From Ferrimonas sp048263965 (GTDB lineage: Bacteria; Pseudomonadota; Gammaproteobacteria; Enterobacterales; Shewanellaceae), in assembly GCF_048263965.1 (NCBI RefSeq), contig NZ_JBLXDO010000001.1, positions 186,001-250,000 on the forward strand: DNA of 64,000 bases, given 5' to 3'. The notes beneath the pieces were generated by a model. That model saw only the letters and a program-made list of their open reading frames with translations, had not been told where the DNA came from and made no database searches. The position numbers were made by a program, and so were the translations under genes. Numbering within the stretch: position 1 is the stretch's first letter; every line of letters begins with the position of its first letter. Shown here in pieces: positions 49,842 to 57,872 of this stretch.

Positions 49842-49854
49842 CATGGGGGTCAGT

Positions 49855-51120
49855 TTAACCCTTGGAGCGCTTCATGGCGGTGAAGAACTCATCGTTGGTC
49901 TTGGTCATGGCCAGACGGTCGATAAGGAACTCCATCGCTTCCACCTCCTGCATGGGGTGGAGGATCTTGCGCAGAATCCACATCTTCTGCAGCTCATCCT
50001 GACTGGTCAGCAGCTCTTCACGGCGGGTACCGGAGCGGTTGAAGTCGATGGCTGGGAAGACGCGCTTCTCGGCGATCTTACGAGACAGGTGCAGTTCCAT
50101 GTTACCTGTGCCCTTGAACTCCTCGTAGATCACTTCGTCCATCTTGGAGCCGGTGTCGATCAGGGCGGTGGCGATGATGGTCAGGCTGCCACCCTCTTCC
50201 ACGTTACGGGCCGCGCCAAAGAATCGCTTGGGACGGTGCAGGGCGTTGGCGTCCACACCACCGGTCAGTACTTTACCGGAGGAGGGGATAACGGTGTTGT
50301 AGGCGCGGGCCAGACGGGTGATGGAGTCCAGCAGGATCACCACGTCCTTCTTGTGTTCCACCAGGCGCTTGGCCTTCTCGATCACCATTTCGGCCACCTG
50401 AACGTGACGGGAGGCCGGCTCGTCGAAGGTGGAGGCCACAACCTCACCCTTCACCAGGCGCTGCATCTCGGTCACCTCTTCGGGACGCTCATCGATCAGC
50501 AGTACGATCAGCTCACAGTCCGGATGGTTGTAGGCAATGGACTGGGCGATGTTCTGCAGCAGCAGAGTCTTACCGGCCTTGGGCGGGGCCACAATCAGAC
50601 CACGCTGGCCCTTACCAATGGGGCTGGCCAGATCCAGAACCCGGGCAGTGATGTCTTCGGTAGAGCCGTTGCCTCGCTCCATGCGCAGACGATCGTTGGC
50701 ATGCAGTGGGGTCAGGTTCTCGAACAGAATCTTGTTGCGGGAGTTTTCCGGACGGTCGTAGTTGACCTGGTTGACCTTAAGCAGAGCGAAGTAACGCTCG
50801 CCCTCTTTCGGGGGCCGAATCTTACCGGCAATGGTGTCACCGGTACGCAGGTTGAAGCGGCGAATCTGGCTGGGGGAGACATAGATGTCGTCCGGACCAG
50901 CCAGGAAGGAGGCGTCGGCGCTGCGCAAGAAACCAAAACCATCCTGGAGGATCTCCAGAACGCCACCGCCGAAGATGTCTTCGCCGCTCTTGGCGTGGGC
51001 TTTGAGTACGGCGAACAGGATGTCTTGCTTCCTGGCGCGAGCCATGTTTTCCAGGCCCATAGACTCAGCCAAGGCAACGAGCTCGGAAATGGGTTTCTGC
51101 TTAAGTTCAGATAAATTCAT
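49855..51120 (-). CDS. rho: Transcription termination factor Rho
   Basis: 421 residues, within one or two of E. coli Rho. N-terminal RNA-binding domain ('MNLSELKQKPISELVALAESMGLENMARARKQDILFAVLKAHAKSG', 'EDIFGGGVLEILQDGFGFLRS') and a RecA-type ATPase. P-loop is 'GLIVAPPKAGKTLLLQNIAQSIA', Walker B lies in 'DVVILLDSITRLARAYNTV', and the Q loop 'PSSGKVLTGGVDANALHRPKRFFGAARN' follows. Gene order trxA-rho is the E. coli one. No short rhoL leader was identified with confidence in 51121-51343. Confidence 0.97.
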   Translation of the reverse strand: MNLSELKQKPISELVALAESMGLENMARARKQDILFAVLKAHAKSGEDIFGGGVLEILQDGFGFLRSADASFLAGPDDIYVSPSQIRRFNLRTGDTIAGKIRPPKEGERYFALLKVNQVNYDRPENSRNKILFENLTPLHANDRLRMERGNGSTEDITARVLDLASPIGKGQRGLIVAPPKAGKTLLLQNIAQSIAYNHPDCELIVLLIDERPEEVTEMQRLVKGEVVASTFDEPASRHVQVAEMVIEKAKRLVEHKKDVVILLDSITRLARAYNTVIPSSGKVLTGGVDANALHRPKRFFGAARNVEEGGSLTIIATALIDTGSKMDEVIYEEFKGTGNMELHLSRKIAEKRVFPAIDFNRSGTRREELLTSQDELQKMWILRKILHPMQEVEAMEFLIDRLAMTKTNDEFFTAMKRSKG

Positions 51121-51315
51121 GGGAGGGTCTTTGTGGTTGTTTGCGTGTGGCTGATGCCCACGCTTTCATTACAAATTATTTGAAATTTTAAGGGAGTGCC
51201 CGAGGGCTGGAGCCGAATCAGGCAGGCAAGTGTTGGCTAATAAACTAGCACTAAAGGAAAAAGGCGTCCAGTGTCCCTAAGGGATTTTACGGCTTTGTGA
51301 GAGGGGGAGGGCAAA

Positions 51316-51333
51316 CCCAGGCCGAAGCCTGGG
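51316..51333 (-). terminator. Possible terminator after trxA
   Basis: CCCAGGC / GCCTGGG around CGAA with a short T tract on the minus strand, just after the trxA stop. The rest of 51121-51343 is the likely rho leader. Confidence 0.6.
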
Positions 51334-51343
51334 CTGGATCCCA

Positions 51344-51670
51344 TTACAGATGAGAGTCGATGAACTCTTTCAACTGGGTCTTGGAAGCCGCACCAACCTT
51401 GGTGCCGGCCAGCTCGCCGTTCTTGAACAGCAGCAGGGTGGGGATGCCGCGGATGCCGAATTTCGCCGGGGTGGCGTTGTTCTGGTCCACGTTAACCTTA
51501 CCGATGACGATCTGGTCGCCATACTCTTCCGCCAGTTCATCCAGGACTGGGGCGATCATCTTGCAGGGACCACACCACTCAGCCCAAAAGTCTACCAGTA
51601 CAGGCTTGCTGGACTGCAGTACGTCAGCGTCAAAGCTGTCATCGGTCAGCTGTACAATCTTATCGCTCAT
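51344..51670 (-). CDS. trxA: Thioredoxin 1
   Basis: 108-residue cytoplasmic disulfide reductant, E. coli length and order (trxA-rho). Active site CGPC in 'LVDFWAEWCGPCKMIAPVLDELAEEY', and the cis-Pro loop 'RGIPTLLLFKNGELAG'. Divergent from rhlB across about 320 bases with no other gene; this region must hold both promoters. Confidence 0.96.
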   Translation of the reverse strand: MSDKIVQLTDDSFDADVLQSSKPVLVDFWAEWCGPCKMIAPVLDELAEEYGDQIVIGKVNVDQNNATPAKFGIRGIPTLLLFKNGELAGTKVGAASKTQLKEFIDSHL

Positions 51671-51991
51671 TGTTTACTCCGTTTAGTGATAGCTCGGTTC
51701 GGAGCCATGGTTGCGATCTTGGGCTCCTTGCCTTGGCTTTCAAGCCTCCGGTGGCTAAAAAAGTGCGTAAATCTTCACCGGGGCACTGTTTGTGTCGGTT
51801 TCTGCTGGGATTTCCTCCCTGCCACAGAAGATGTGCGTGCCTGTGCCGCTTTCGCAGACAGGCTCTGTTTCTGGGCATTTCCTCTTCAGACCGGACCTCG
51901 GAGGATCGAGTTTCGGACAGGGCAACAGAATCGGTAATATTTGACTGGATCACGTTTTCTAATGCAAGCGCATCCGGTATGCTTTCCAACC

Positions 51992-53275
51992 ATGAGCAAA
52001 ACACACTTGACTGACACCCGTTTCACCGACCTGCCACTCGCCAAAGAGGTGGCTGACGCTCTGGTGGAGACCGGGTTTACCCACTGTACGCCGATTCAGG
52101 CCCTCTCCCTTCCTATCGTGCTGGGCGGCAAGGACATTGCCGGTCAAGCTCAAACCGGAACCGGAAAGACTCTGGCCTTTTTGACGGCGGCCTTCCATGA
52201 ACTGATGACTCGCCCTGCGCCCGAACAGCACGACGGCAAGAGTCCACGCGCCATCGTGATGGCTCCAACCCGGGAACTGGCCATCCAGATCCACAAGGAT
52301 GCGGAGCCCCTGGCCAAGAGTACCGGCCTCAAGATGGGCCTGGTCTACGGCGGCGAAGGCTACGACGCCCAGCGCAACCAGCTGCAGGCGGGCACCGATA
52401 TCCTTATCGGCACCACCGGCCGGTTGATCGACTACCTCAAGCAGGGCGTCTACAACCTCAACGCCATTCAGGTGATGGTGCTGGATGAGGCGGACCGGAT
52501 GTTCGATCTCGGCTTTATCCGTGATATCCGCTACATCTTCCGCCGCATGCCGCCTGCTGCAGAGCGTCGTAATATGCTGTTCTCCGCCACCCTCTCCTTC
52601 AAGGTGAAGGAGCTGGCCTATGAGCACATGAACGATCCTGTGCACGTCGAGGTGGAGCCTGAGCAGAAGACCGCCAAGCGCATCAAGGAGGAGCTGTTTT
52701 ACCCCTCCAACAGGGAAAAGATGCCGCTGCTGCTGACCCTCATCGAGGAGGAGTGGCCCGATAAGGCGATCGTGTTTGCCAACACCAAGCACCGCTGTGA
52801 AGACATTCACGGCTGGATGGAGGCCGATGGTCACCGTGTTGGCCTGCTGACCGGCGACGTGCCCCAGAAGAAGCGCCTGCGCATCCTAGAGCAGTTCAAG
52901 GGCGGCCAGCTGGATTTCCTGGTGGCTACCGATGTGGCGGCCCGTGGCCTGCACATCTCCGACGTGACGCACGTCTTCAACTACGACCTGCCCGATGACT
53001 GCGAAGACTATGTGCACCGCATCGGTCGTACAGGTCGTGCCGGTGCCGAAGGTTCCTCCATCAGCTTCGCCTGTGAAGAGTACGCCCTCAACCTGCCGGA
53101 CATCGAGGCCTACATCGGCCACTCCGTTCCGGTGACCGGCTATGATCCTGACGCTCTGCTGAGCGATCTCAAGCGCCCTCAGCGGATTCAGCGCCATCGC
53201 CGCACCAACACCGGCGGCAAGCGCCCCGGCGGACGTGACCGCTCCTCCGGTCAGCGTCGACATGACAAGCGTTAG
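51992..53275 (+). CDS. rhlB: ATP-dependent RNA helicase RhlB
   Basis: 427 residues from the ATG at 51992 (MSKTHLTD matches E. coli RhlB; the frame extends to 51941). DEAD-box helicase of the RNA degradosome. 'FTHCTPIQALSLPIVLGGKDIAGQAQTGTGKTLAFL' (Q motif and P-loop), 'VLDEADRMFDLGF' (DEAD box), 'FSATLS' (SAT), 'VATDVAARGLHISDVTHVFNYDLPDDCEDYVHRIGRTGRAG' (motif VI) and a basic Arg/Gly-rich tail. The 3' end overlaps gppA by 14 bases. Confidence 0.95.
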   Translation: MSKTHLTDTRFTDLPLAKEVADALVETGFTHCTPIQALSLPIVLGGKDIAGQAQTGTGKTLAFLTAAFHELMTRPAPEQHDGKSPRAIVMAPTRELAIQIHKDAEPLAKSTGLKMGLVYGGEGYDAQRNQLQAGTDILIGTTGRLIDYLKQGVYNLNAIQVMVLDEADRMFDLGFIRDIRYIFRRMPPAAERRNMLFSATLSFKVKELAYEHMNDPVHVEVEPEQKTAKRIKEELFYPSNREKMPLLLTLIEEEWPDKAIVFANTKHRCEDIHGWMEADGHRVGLLTGDVPQKKRLRILEQFKGGQLDFLVATDVAARGLHISDVTHVFNYDLPDDCEDYVHRIGRTGRAGAEGSSISFACEEYALNLPDIEAYIGHSVPVTGYDPDALLSDLKRPQRIQRHRRTNTGGKRPGGRDRSSGQRRHDKR

Positions 53276-54185
53276 TACCAGCAACGGCGGCCTTTTGGCC
53301 GCCGTTACTCTAGGGTCCAACAGTTTCAACCTGCTCCTGGCCGAGCCCGTGCCGGGTTCTCTCCCCCGTATTGTCGCCAAGCATAAGCGCAAGGTTCGTC
53401 TGGCCGAAGGGATGGATGAGCGCGGCCTCTCTGCCGAGGCACAGGCTCGTGGTCTGGATTGCCTTGCCTGGTTCGGCGAGATCCTGGCTCAGGCTCAGCC
53501 TGCCCAGGTGGCCGTCCTGGCCACCGCCGCCTTGCGCTGCGCCGCCAACGGTGCCGCGTTCTGCGACCAGGCCAAGCCCCTGCTGGGCCATGCCATCCAG
53601 GTGATCTCCGGCGAAGAGGAAGCGGAACTCATCTATGCCGGCATGCGTGCCTCTACCCCGATTCAGGGGGAAGCCCTGGTGATCGACATCGGCGGTGCCA
53701 GCACCGAGCTGGTGGTGGGGAATGAAGCGCAGATCCACTACAAGCACTCCTTTGACCTGGGCTGCGTCCTCTACACCCAGGGGTATTTCTCCGGCGAGAT
53801 CAACGAAGCCGCCTTCGAAGCGGCCAATGCTGCGGTGCAGGCCAGGTTGGCGGAACAGCTGTCCCGGCTGCAGGCGCAGCGTTGGCAACACTGTCTGGGT
53901 GTTTCCGGTACGGTTCGGGCCCTGTTTGAGCTGGCCGAAGCCCAGGGGCGCACCATGGACGCCCTGACACTGGGGTATCTGCGTCAGGTGCGTCAGAGCC
54001 TGTGTCAGGACAGCGAGGCGTTGCTGGCGCAGTTGGATGAGGAGCGGCGTATTCCCTTTGCTGCCGGTGTGGCCATCTTACTGGCTCTGTTCGAGCTTCT
54101 GGAAATTGATGCCTTGAGCCTGGCGGGCGGCGCCCTTCGTGAAGGGGTGTTGCACCAACTGCAGAGTGCCCTGGCTTTTTATTAA
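53262..54185 (+). CDS. gppA: Short GppA/Ppx-family phosphatase
   Basis: About 307 residues from the ATG at 53262 (the frame extends to a GTG at 53235). Actin-like ASKHA fold: 'LAAVTLGSNSFNLLLAEP' (phosphate 1), 'ISGEEEAELIYAGM', 'VIDIGGASTELVVG' (phosphate 2) and 'GVSGTVRALFELA'. It hydrolyses pppGpp or polyphosphate ends in relatives. E. coli GppA is about 490 residues; the C-terminal HD-like domain is absent here, so the protein is the catalytic half only. Downstream of rhlB as in E. coli. Either enzyme activity is possible. Confidence 0.85.
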   Translation: MTSVSTSNGGLLAAVTLGSNSFNLLLAEPVPGSLPRIVAKHKRKVRLAEGMDERGLSAEAQARGLDCLAWFGEILAQAQPAQVAVLATAALRCAANGAAFCDQAKPLLGHAIQVISGEEEAELIYAGMRASTPIQGEALVIDIGGASTELVVGNEAQIHYKHSFDLGCVLYTQGYFSGEINEAAFEAANAAVQARLAEQLSRLQAQRWQHCLGVSGTVRALFELAEAQGRTMDALTLGYLRQVRQSLCQDSEALLAQLDEERRIPFAAGVAILLALFELLEIDALSLAGGALREGVLHQLQSALAFY

Positions 54186-54354
54186 CTTTTACTTATATGC
54201 AATGCATTTTGGTGCTAAAGCCGGGCTTTTGGCCTCGGGTATCCTGTACTACCGCCCGAAATAAATCCCTCGATTTGCGGGTCTAAACAATAATATCGCA
54301 CCAATTTTTTTAACATTTCGCAGAGATAGCCCCATTGGGGTGAGGTAAAAGAGT

Positions 54355-55749
54355 ATGAGTCTACTGGTGGTCGCCAACCTGTTGGTGATGTTGGCCCTGT
54401 TGTGGGTGCTGTACCGCATGCAGCAGAAACACATGAAGTTTACCCACAGGGTATTTGCCGGTTTGGGCCTGGGCGTGGCCTTTGGTCTGGTGTTGCAATT
54501 GATCTACGGAGTGGACTCTCCTGAGCTGGCGACCTCCATCGATTATTTCAATGTTGTCGGCAAGGGCTATGTCCAGCTGCTGAAGATGATCGTCATGCCC
54601 CTGGTGATGGTGTCCATCATCAGCGCCATTCTCAAGCTCAAAGACGCCGAGGCCCTGGGCCGAATCAGCGGCCTGACCATCGGGGTGCTGCTGATCACCG
54701 TGGCCATTGCCGGCCTCATCGGGTTCTTTGTCGCCAACCTGTTTGGTCTGACTGCCGAGGGGCTGACTCAGGGCGCCCGGGAAGCGGATCGTGCCGCCTA
54801 CCTGATGTCTCGTGAGGGTGCGGCCACCGGCATCTCCATCGCCAATACCCTGGTCAACCTGATCCCCGCTAACCCCTTCCTGGATATGACCGGAGCCAGG
54901 GATACCTCCATCATCTCCGTGGTGATCTTCTCCGCCTTTGTCGGAGTGGCTGGTTTGGGCCTGCACCGCAAGCAGCCGGAGGTGGCTGAGCGCTTCGACC
55001 GCATCGTGGAAGTGGCCTATGCAGTGGTGATGCGCATCGTCACCCTGGTGCTGAGGCTGACCCCTTATGGGGTGATGGCGTTGATGACCAAGGTACTGGC
55101 CACCAGTCAGTTCGCCGACATCTTTAATCTGATCAACTTTGTGGCCGCCTCCTACCTGGCCCTGGGACTGATGTTCCTGGTGCACCTGGGACTGATTATC
55201 TTCTTCGGCGGCAACCCGATCACCTTCGTACGCAAGGTGCTGCCGGTGCTCACCTTCGCTTTTACCAGCCGTACCAGTGCCGGTACCATACCGCTGAACA
55301 TTCAGACTCAGACCCACAGACTGGGGATCCCGGATGGCATCGCCAACCTGGCGGCCTCCTTCGGGGCCACCATAGGTCAAAATGGCTGCGCCGGCATCTA
55401 TCCGGCGATGCTGGTGGCGATGATCGCCCCTACCGTGGGCATCGATCCGATGACGCCGACCTTTATCGCCACCCTGATCGCCACCATAGTGGTGGGCTCT
55501 TTTGGCGTGGCCGGTGTGGGTGGTGGTGCCACCTTCGCGGCGCTGATCGTACTGACCGCTCTGGATCTGCCTGTGGCCCTGGCGGGCCTGCTGATCTCCA
55601 TCGAGCCGCTGATCGACATGGGCCGGACCGCGCTGAACGTGAATGGCGCCATGACCGCCGGTTTTGTTACCAGTCGGGTCTTGGGTCAGACCGACATGTC
55701 GGTGTATAACTCTGAGCAGGAACTGGACGTGGATCTGGAGTCGGCCTGA
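54355..55749 (+). CDS. tcyP: L-cystine importer TcyP-like, DAACS family
   Basis: 464 residues, near the length of E. coli TcyP (YdjN). Sodium- or proton-coupled inner-membrane symporter with about eight TM helices and two re-entrant loops. 'VGKGYVQLLKMIVMPLVMVSIISAI', 'ANLFGLTAEGLTQGA', 'TFAFTSRTSAGTIPLN', 'SFGATIGQNGCAGIYPAMLVAMIAPTVGI' and 'GVGGGATFAALIVLTALDLPVALAGLLISIEPLIDMGRTALNVNGAMTAG' match TcyP. It is followed by a disulfide-reductase-like gene, so cystine uptake and reduction may be linked. A GAG-rich ribosome site (GAGGTAAAAGAGT) precedes the ATG. Confidence 0.88.
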   Translation: MSLLVVANLLVMLALLWVLYRMQQKHMKFTHRVFAGLGLGVAFGLVLQLIYGVDSPELATSIDYFNVVGKGYVQLLKMIVMPLVMVSIISAILKLKDAEALGRISGLTIGVLLITVAIAGLIGFFVANLFGLTAEGLTQGAREADRAAYLMSREGAATGISIANTLVNLIPANPFLDMTGARDTSIISVVIFSAFVGVAGLGLHRKQPEVAERFDRIVEVAYAVVMRIVTLVLRLTPYGVMALMTKVLATSQFADIFNLINFVAASYLALGLMFLVHLGLIIFFGGNPITFVRKVLPVLTFAFTSRTSAGTIPLNIQTQTHRLGIPDGIANLAASFGATIGQNGCAGIYPAMLVAMIAPTVGIDPMTPTFIATLIATIVVGSFGVAGVGGGATFAALIVLTALDLPVALAGLLISIEPLIDMGRTALNVNGAMTAGFVTSRVLGQTDMSVYNSEQELDVDLESA

Positions 55750-55768
55750 GCCGCCCAAGAATAGGATC

Positions 55769-55793
55769 AAGGCCGCCCCGAGGCGGCCTTTTA
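55769..55793 (+). terminator. Terminator after tcyP
   Basis: AAGGCCGCC / GGCGGCCTT around CCGA, then TTTATT. The next gene starts 18 bases later, so it has a promoter of its own or depends on read-through. Confidence 0.75.
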
Positions 55794-55810
55794 TTTGGAA
55801 GATGCAGAGT

Positions 55811-57145
55811 ATGAGAATTGTCATTATCGGGGCGGAAGCCGCCGGAATGAGCGCCGCCGCCAAGGCCAGACGCACCGACCGTGAGGCGGAGATCATTGTG
55901 TTCGAACAGTCCCAGGTCGTCTCCTTCGGCGCCTGTGGCTTGCCCTATTACATTGGTGACAGTTTCGATGATAGTGGGTTTATGGCGGAGCGCAGTGTCG
56001 AGCAGTTCCGCGATTCCGGCATCGATCTGCGCGTTGGCCACCGTGTCGAACGGGTGGATATGGCCAAACGCACCCTGCTGGTCACCGATCTGGACAAGGG
56101 CCACAGCTTTCCCCAGCCCTTCGATAAGCTGATGATCGCCACCGGCGCTGCCCCGGTGGCCCCTCCCATTGACGGCCTGGAGCTGGACAGGGTGTTTTTC
56201 CTTAAGACCCTCGAGGATGGCCTGACCATCAAGCCGTTGCTGGCATCCGACGAGGTGCAGGACGTGGTGGTGATCGGCGCCGGTTACATCGGTCTGGAGG
56301 TGGCCGAGGCGTTGGTTCACCAAGGCAAGCGGGTGCGGGTGATCGAACGTGCCGGACGGGTCCTCAGCGAATCCTTCGATGCCGAGATCAGCGAACTGAT
56401 GGAAGCGGAGCTGATCCGCCAGGGGGTGCAGCTGCACCTGAATGAGTCTGTGACCTCTCTGGAAGGGGAGGGACAGGTCCGTCAGGTGGTGTCGGAGCTT
56501 GGACAGTATCCGGCCGATCTGGTGATTCTGGCCACCGGAGTGAAGCCCACCACCGAGTTTCTGGCCGATACCGGCATAGACCGTCTGGCCAACGGTGCCA
56601 TCGTCATCGACCCTCAGGGGCGCACCAGCTTGCCCGGTGTGTATGCGGCTGGGGATTGCGCCACCGTGCCTCACAGAGTGAGTGGCCGTCCTGCCTACCT
56701 GCCTTTGGCCACCAGTGCCAACAAGCTGGGAAGGATGATCGGTGAGAATCTCTGTGGCAGGGAGAAGGTGTTCCCGGGAACCCTGGGCAGTGCCGGGGTC
56801 AAGGTGCTGGGCTTGGAGGCGGGTCGCACCGGCCTGAGCGAGCAGGAGGCCCAGGCTCAGGGGCTGGCCTTCAGCACCGTGGTGATTAACGACAAGAACA
56901 CCACCAACTATGTGCCGGAACAGCGTGATCTGCGGGTGAAGCTGGTGTACCGCACCGAGGACAAGCGCCTGTTGGGGGGCCAGGTGGCCGGTGGACCGGG
57001 CGCGGTGCTTAGGGTGGATGCCTTGGCGGCGGCCATCGTTGGCGGTTTGACCACCGAAGACCTGGGGATGCTGGATCTGGTCTATGCGCCCCCCTTTGCC
57101 CGAACCTGGGACGCCCTCAACGTGGCGGGCAACGTAGCCAGGTAA
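55811..57145 (+). CDS. CoA-disulfide-reductase-like FAD/NAD(P)H oxidoreductase
   Basis: 444 residues from the ATG at 55811 (the frame extends back into tcyP). Pyridine-nucleotide disulfide oxidoreductase of the CoA-disulfide reductase / NADH oxidase group. FAD site 'IVIIGAEAAGMSAAAKARR', the single redox Cys in 'SFGACGLPYYIGD' (Cys near residue 43), NAD site 'VVVIGAGYIGLEVAEALVHQGKRVRVIERAGRVL', and 'GVYAAGDCATVPHRVSG' for FAD. No rhodanese domain follows. It lies just after the cystine importer, so a disulfide substrate is likely, but NADH oxidase is possible. Confidence 0.85.
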   Translation: MRIVIIGAEAAGMSAAAKARRTDREAEIIVFEQSQVVSFGACGLPYYIGDSFDDSGFMAERSVEQFRDSGIDLRVGHRVERVDMAKRTLLVTDLDKGHSFPQPFDKLMIATGAAPVAPPIDGLELDRVFFLKTLEDGLTIKPLLASDEVQDVVVIGAGYIGLEVAEALVHQGKRVRVIERAGRVLSESFDAEISELMEAELIRQGVQLHLNESVTSLEGEGQVRQVVSELGQYPADLVILATGVKPTTEFLADTGIDRLANGAIVIDPQGRTSLPGVYAAGDCATVPHRVSGRPAYLPLATSANKLGRMIGENLCGREKVFPGTLGSAGVKVLGLEAGRTGLSEQEAQAQGLAFSTVVINDKNTTNYVPEQRDLRVKLVYRTEDKRLLGGQVAGGPGAVLRVDALAAAIVGGLTTEDLGMLDLVYAPPFARTWDALNVAGNVAR

Positions 57146-57159
57146 AGCCTGAACGGAAG

Positions 57160-57184
57160 AGGGAGCCAACAGGCTCCCTTTTTT
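57160..57184. terminator. Terminator after the CoA-disulfide-reductase-like gene
   Basis: GGGAGCC / GGCTCCC around AACA, then TTTTTT; the next gene converges. Confidence 0.85.
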
Positions 57185-57188
57185 GGGG

Positions 57189-57551
57189 CTAGTGTCCCTC
57201 TATCCGAATCGTCCTGGTCATGGCGGTCAGGTCGGTGATCTCCACCTCCTGCTTGATGGTGTCCCGGCTGAATTTGGTCAGGTGCTTGGCCATTCTGGGA
57301 TCCGCATTGTACTGGGCGGCAAACACGGCCACCGGGATATCATTGCACTTCAGCGCCCGCGAGACATGCATCAGGCTGTAGCCTGAGTGGTTCAGGGTGC
57401 GATCCATCGAACGCCAACTTTCGGTGACGGCGGTCAGGCAGAGTTGGGTTTCTATTCTGTCATCGGCGGCAACAAACTGAGTGTCCTGAGCCATGGCGGT
57501 ACTCAGCGAGCCCAGGGCCAGCAGTCCGGTCATCAACAGTGCTTTCATCAT
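57189..57551 (-). CDS. Exported small protein, DUF3718-like
   Basis: 120 residues from the ATG at 57551 (AAGGA six bases upstream; the frame extends to 57686 without coding character). A signal peptide of about 21 residues ends 'LSTAMA'. The mature part 'QDTQFVAADDRIETQLCLTAVTESWRSMDRTLNHSGYSLMHVSRALKCNDIPVAVFAAQYNADPRMAKHLTKFS' has two cysteines placed as in the DUF3718 family of Shewanella-type bacteria. They are likely disulfide-bonded. Function unknown. Confidence 0.7.
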   Translation of the reverse strand: MMKALLMTGLLALGSLSTAMAQDTQFVAADDRIETQLCLTAVTESWRSMDRTLNHSGYSLMHVSRALKCNDIPVAVFAAQYNADPRMAKHLTKFSRDTIKQEVEITDLTAMTRTIRIEGH

Positions 57552-57719
57552 CCAGTGTCCTTCTGTGGGTGGGTTTAAGCACACCTTGGCAGAGTGGCAG
57601 GGAAAAGCTGTTAGCAGATGATGAGCAGTTGTAACCGCCTTAGACTGCTCATATGAGGAGTTCACGGCAGGTGCGATGGCTTTCATAGGGTTAGCCGCCT
57701 AAAACCGCAGAGGTTGGTT

Positions 57720-57800
57720 ATGGCCGCTTACAGCTGGACACAGTTTGACATCAACGGTGGCATGAGTTGGCACGCGGCGAAGGAGTCGCTGCGCCAATAG
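57720..57800 (+). other. Very short open frame, uncertain
   Basis: ATG at 57720 preceded by GAGGTTGG, 26 codons, TAG at 57798-57800. The peptide starts MAAYSWTQFDINGG. It lies between two minus-strand genes with its own spacing, followed by a hairpin (CCGGGCTCT / AGAGCCGG at 57811-57830). It could be a small protein or a remnant; nothing else supports it. Confidence 0.2.
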
Positions 57801-57836
57801 GGCGAGGTGCCGGGCTCTTGGGAGAGCCGGAGAATG

Positions 57837-57864
57837 AAAAGGGGCGGCTCAGGCCGCCCCTTTC
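57837..57864 (-). terminator. Terminator of the large lipoprotein gene
   Basis: AAAGGGGCGGC / GCCGCCCCTTT around TCAG, with AAAA on the left (T run for leftward transcripts). It lies nine bases after the stop. Confidence 0.85.
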
Positions 57865-57872
57865 TGAGGATG

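Noticed and set aside
57720..57800. 26-codon frame as a confirmed small gene
   Set aside because: Short, with no family or conservation evidence in hand; listed only as uncertain.
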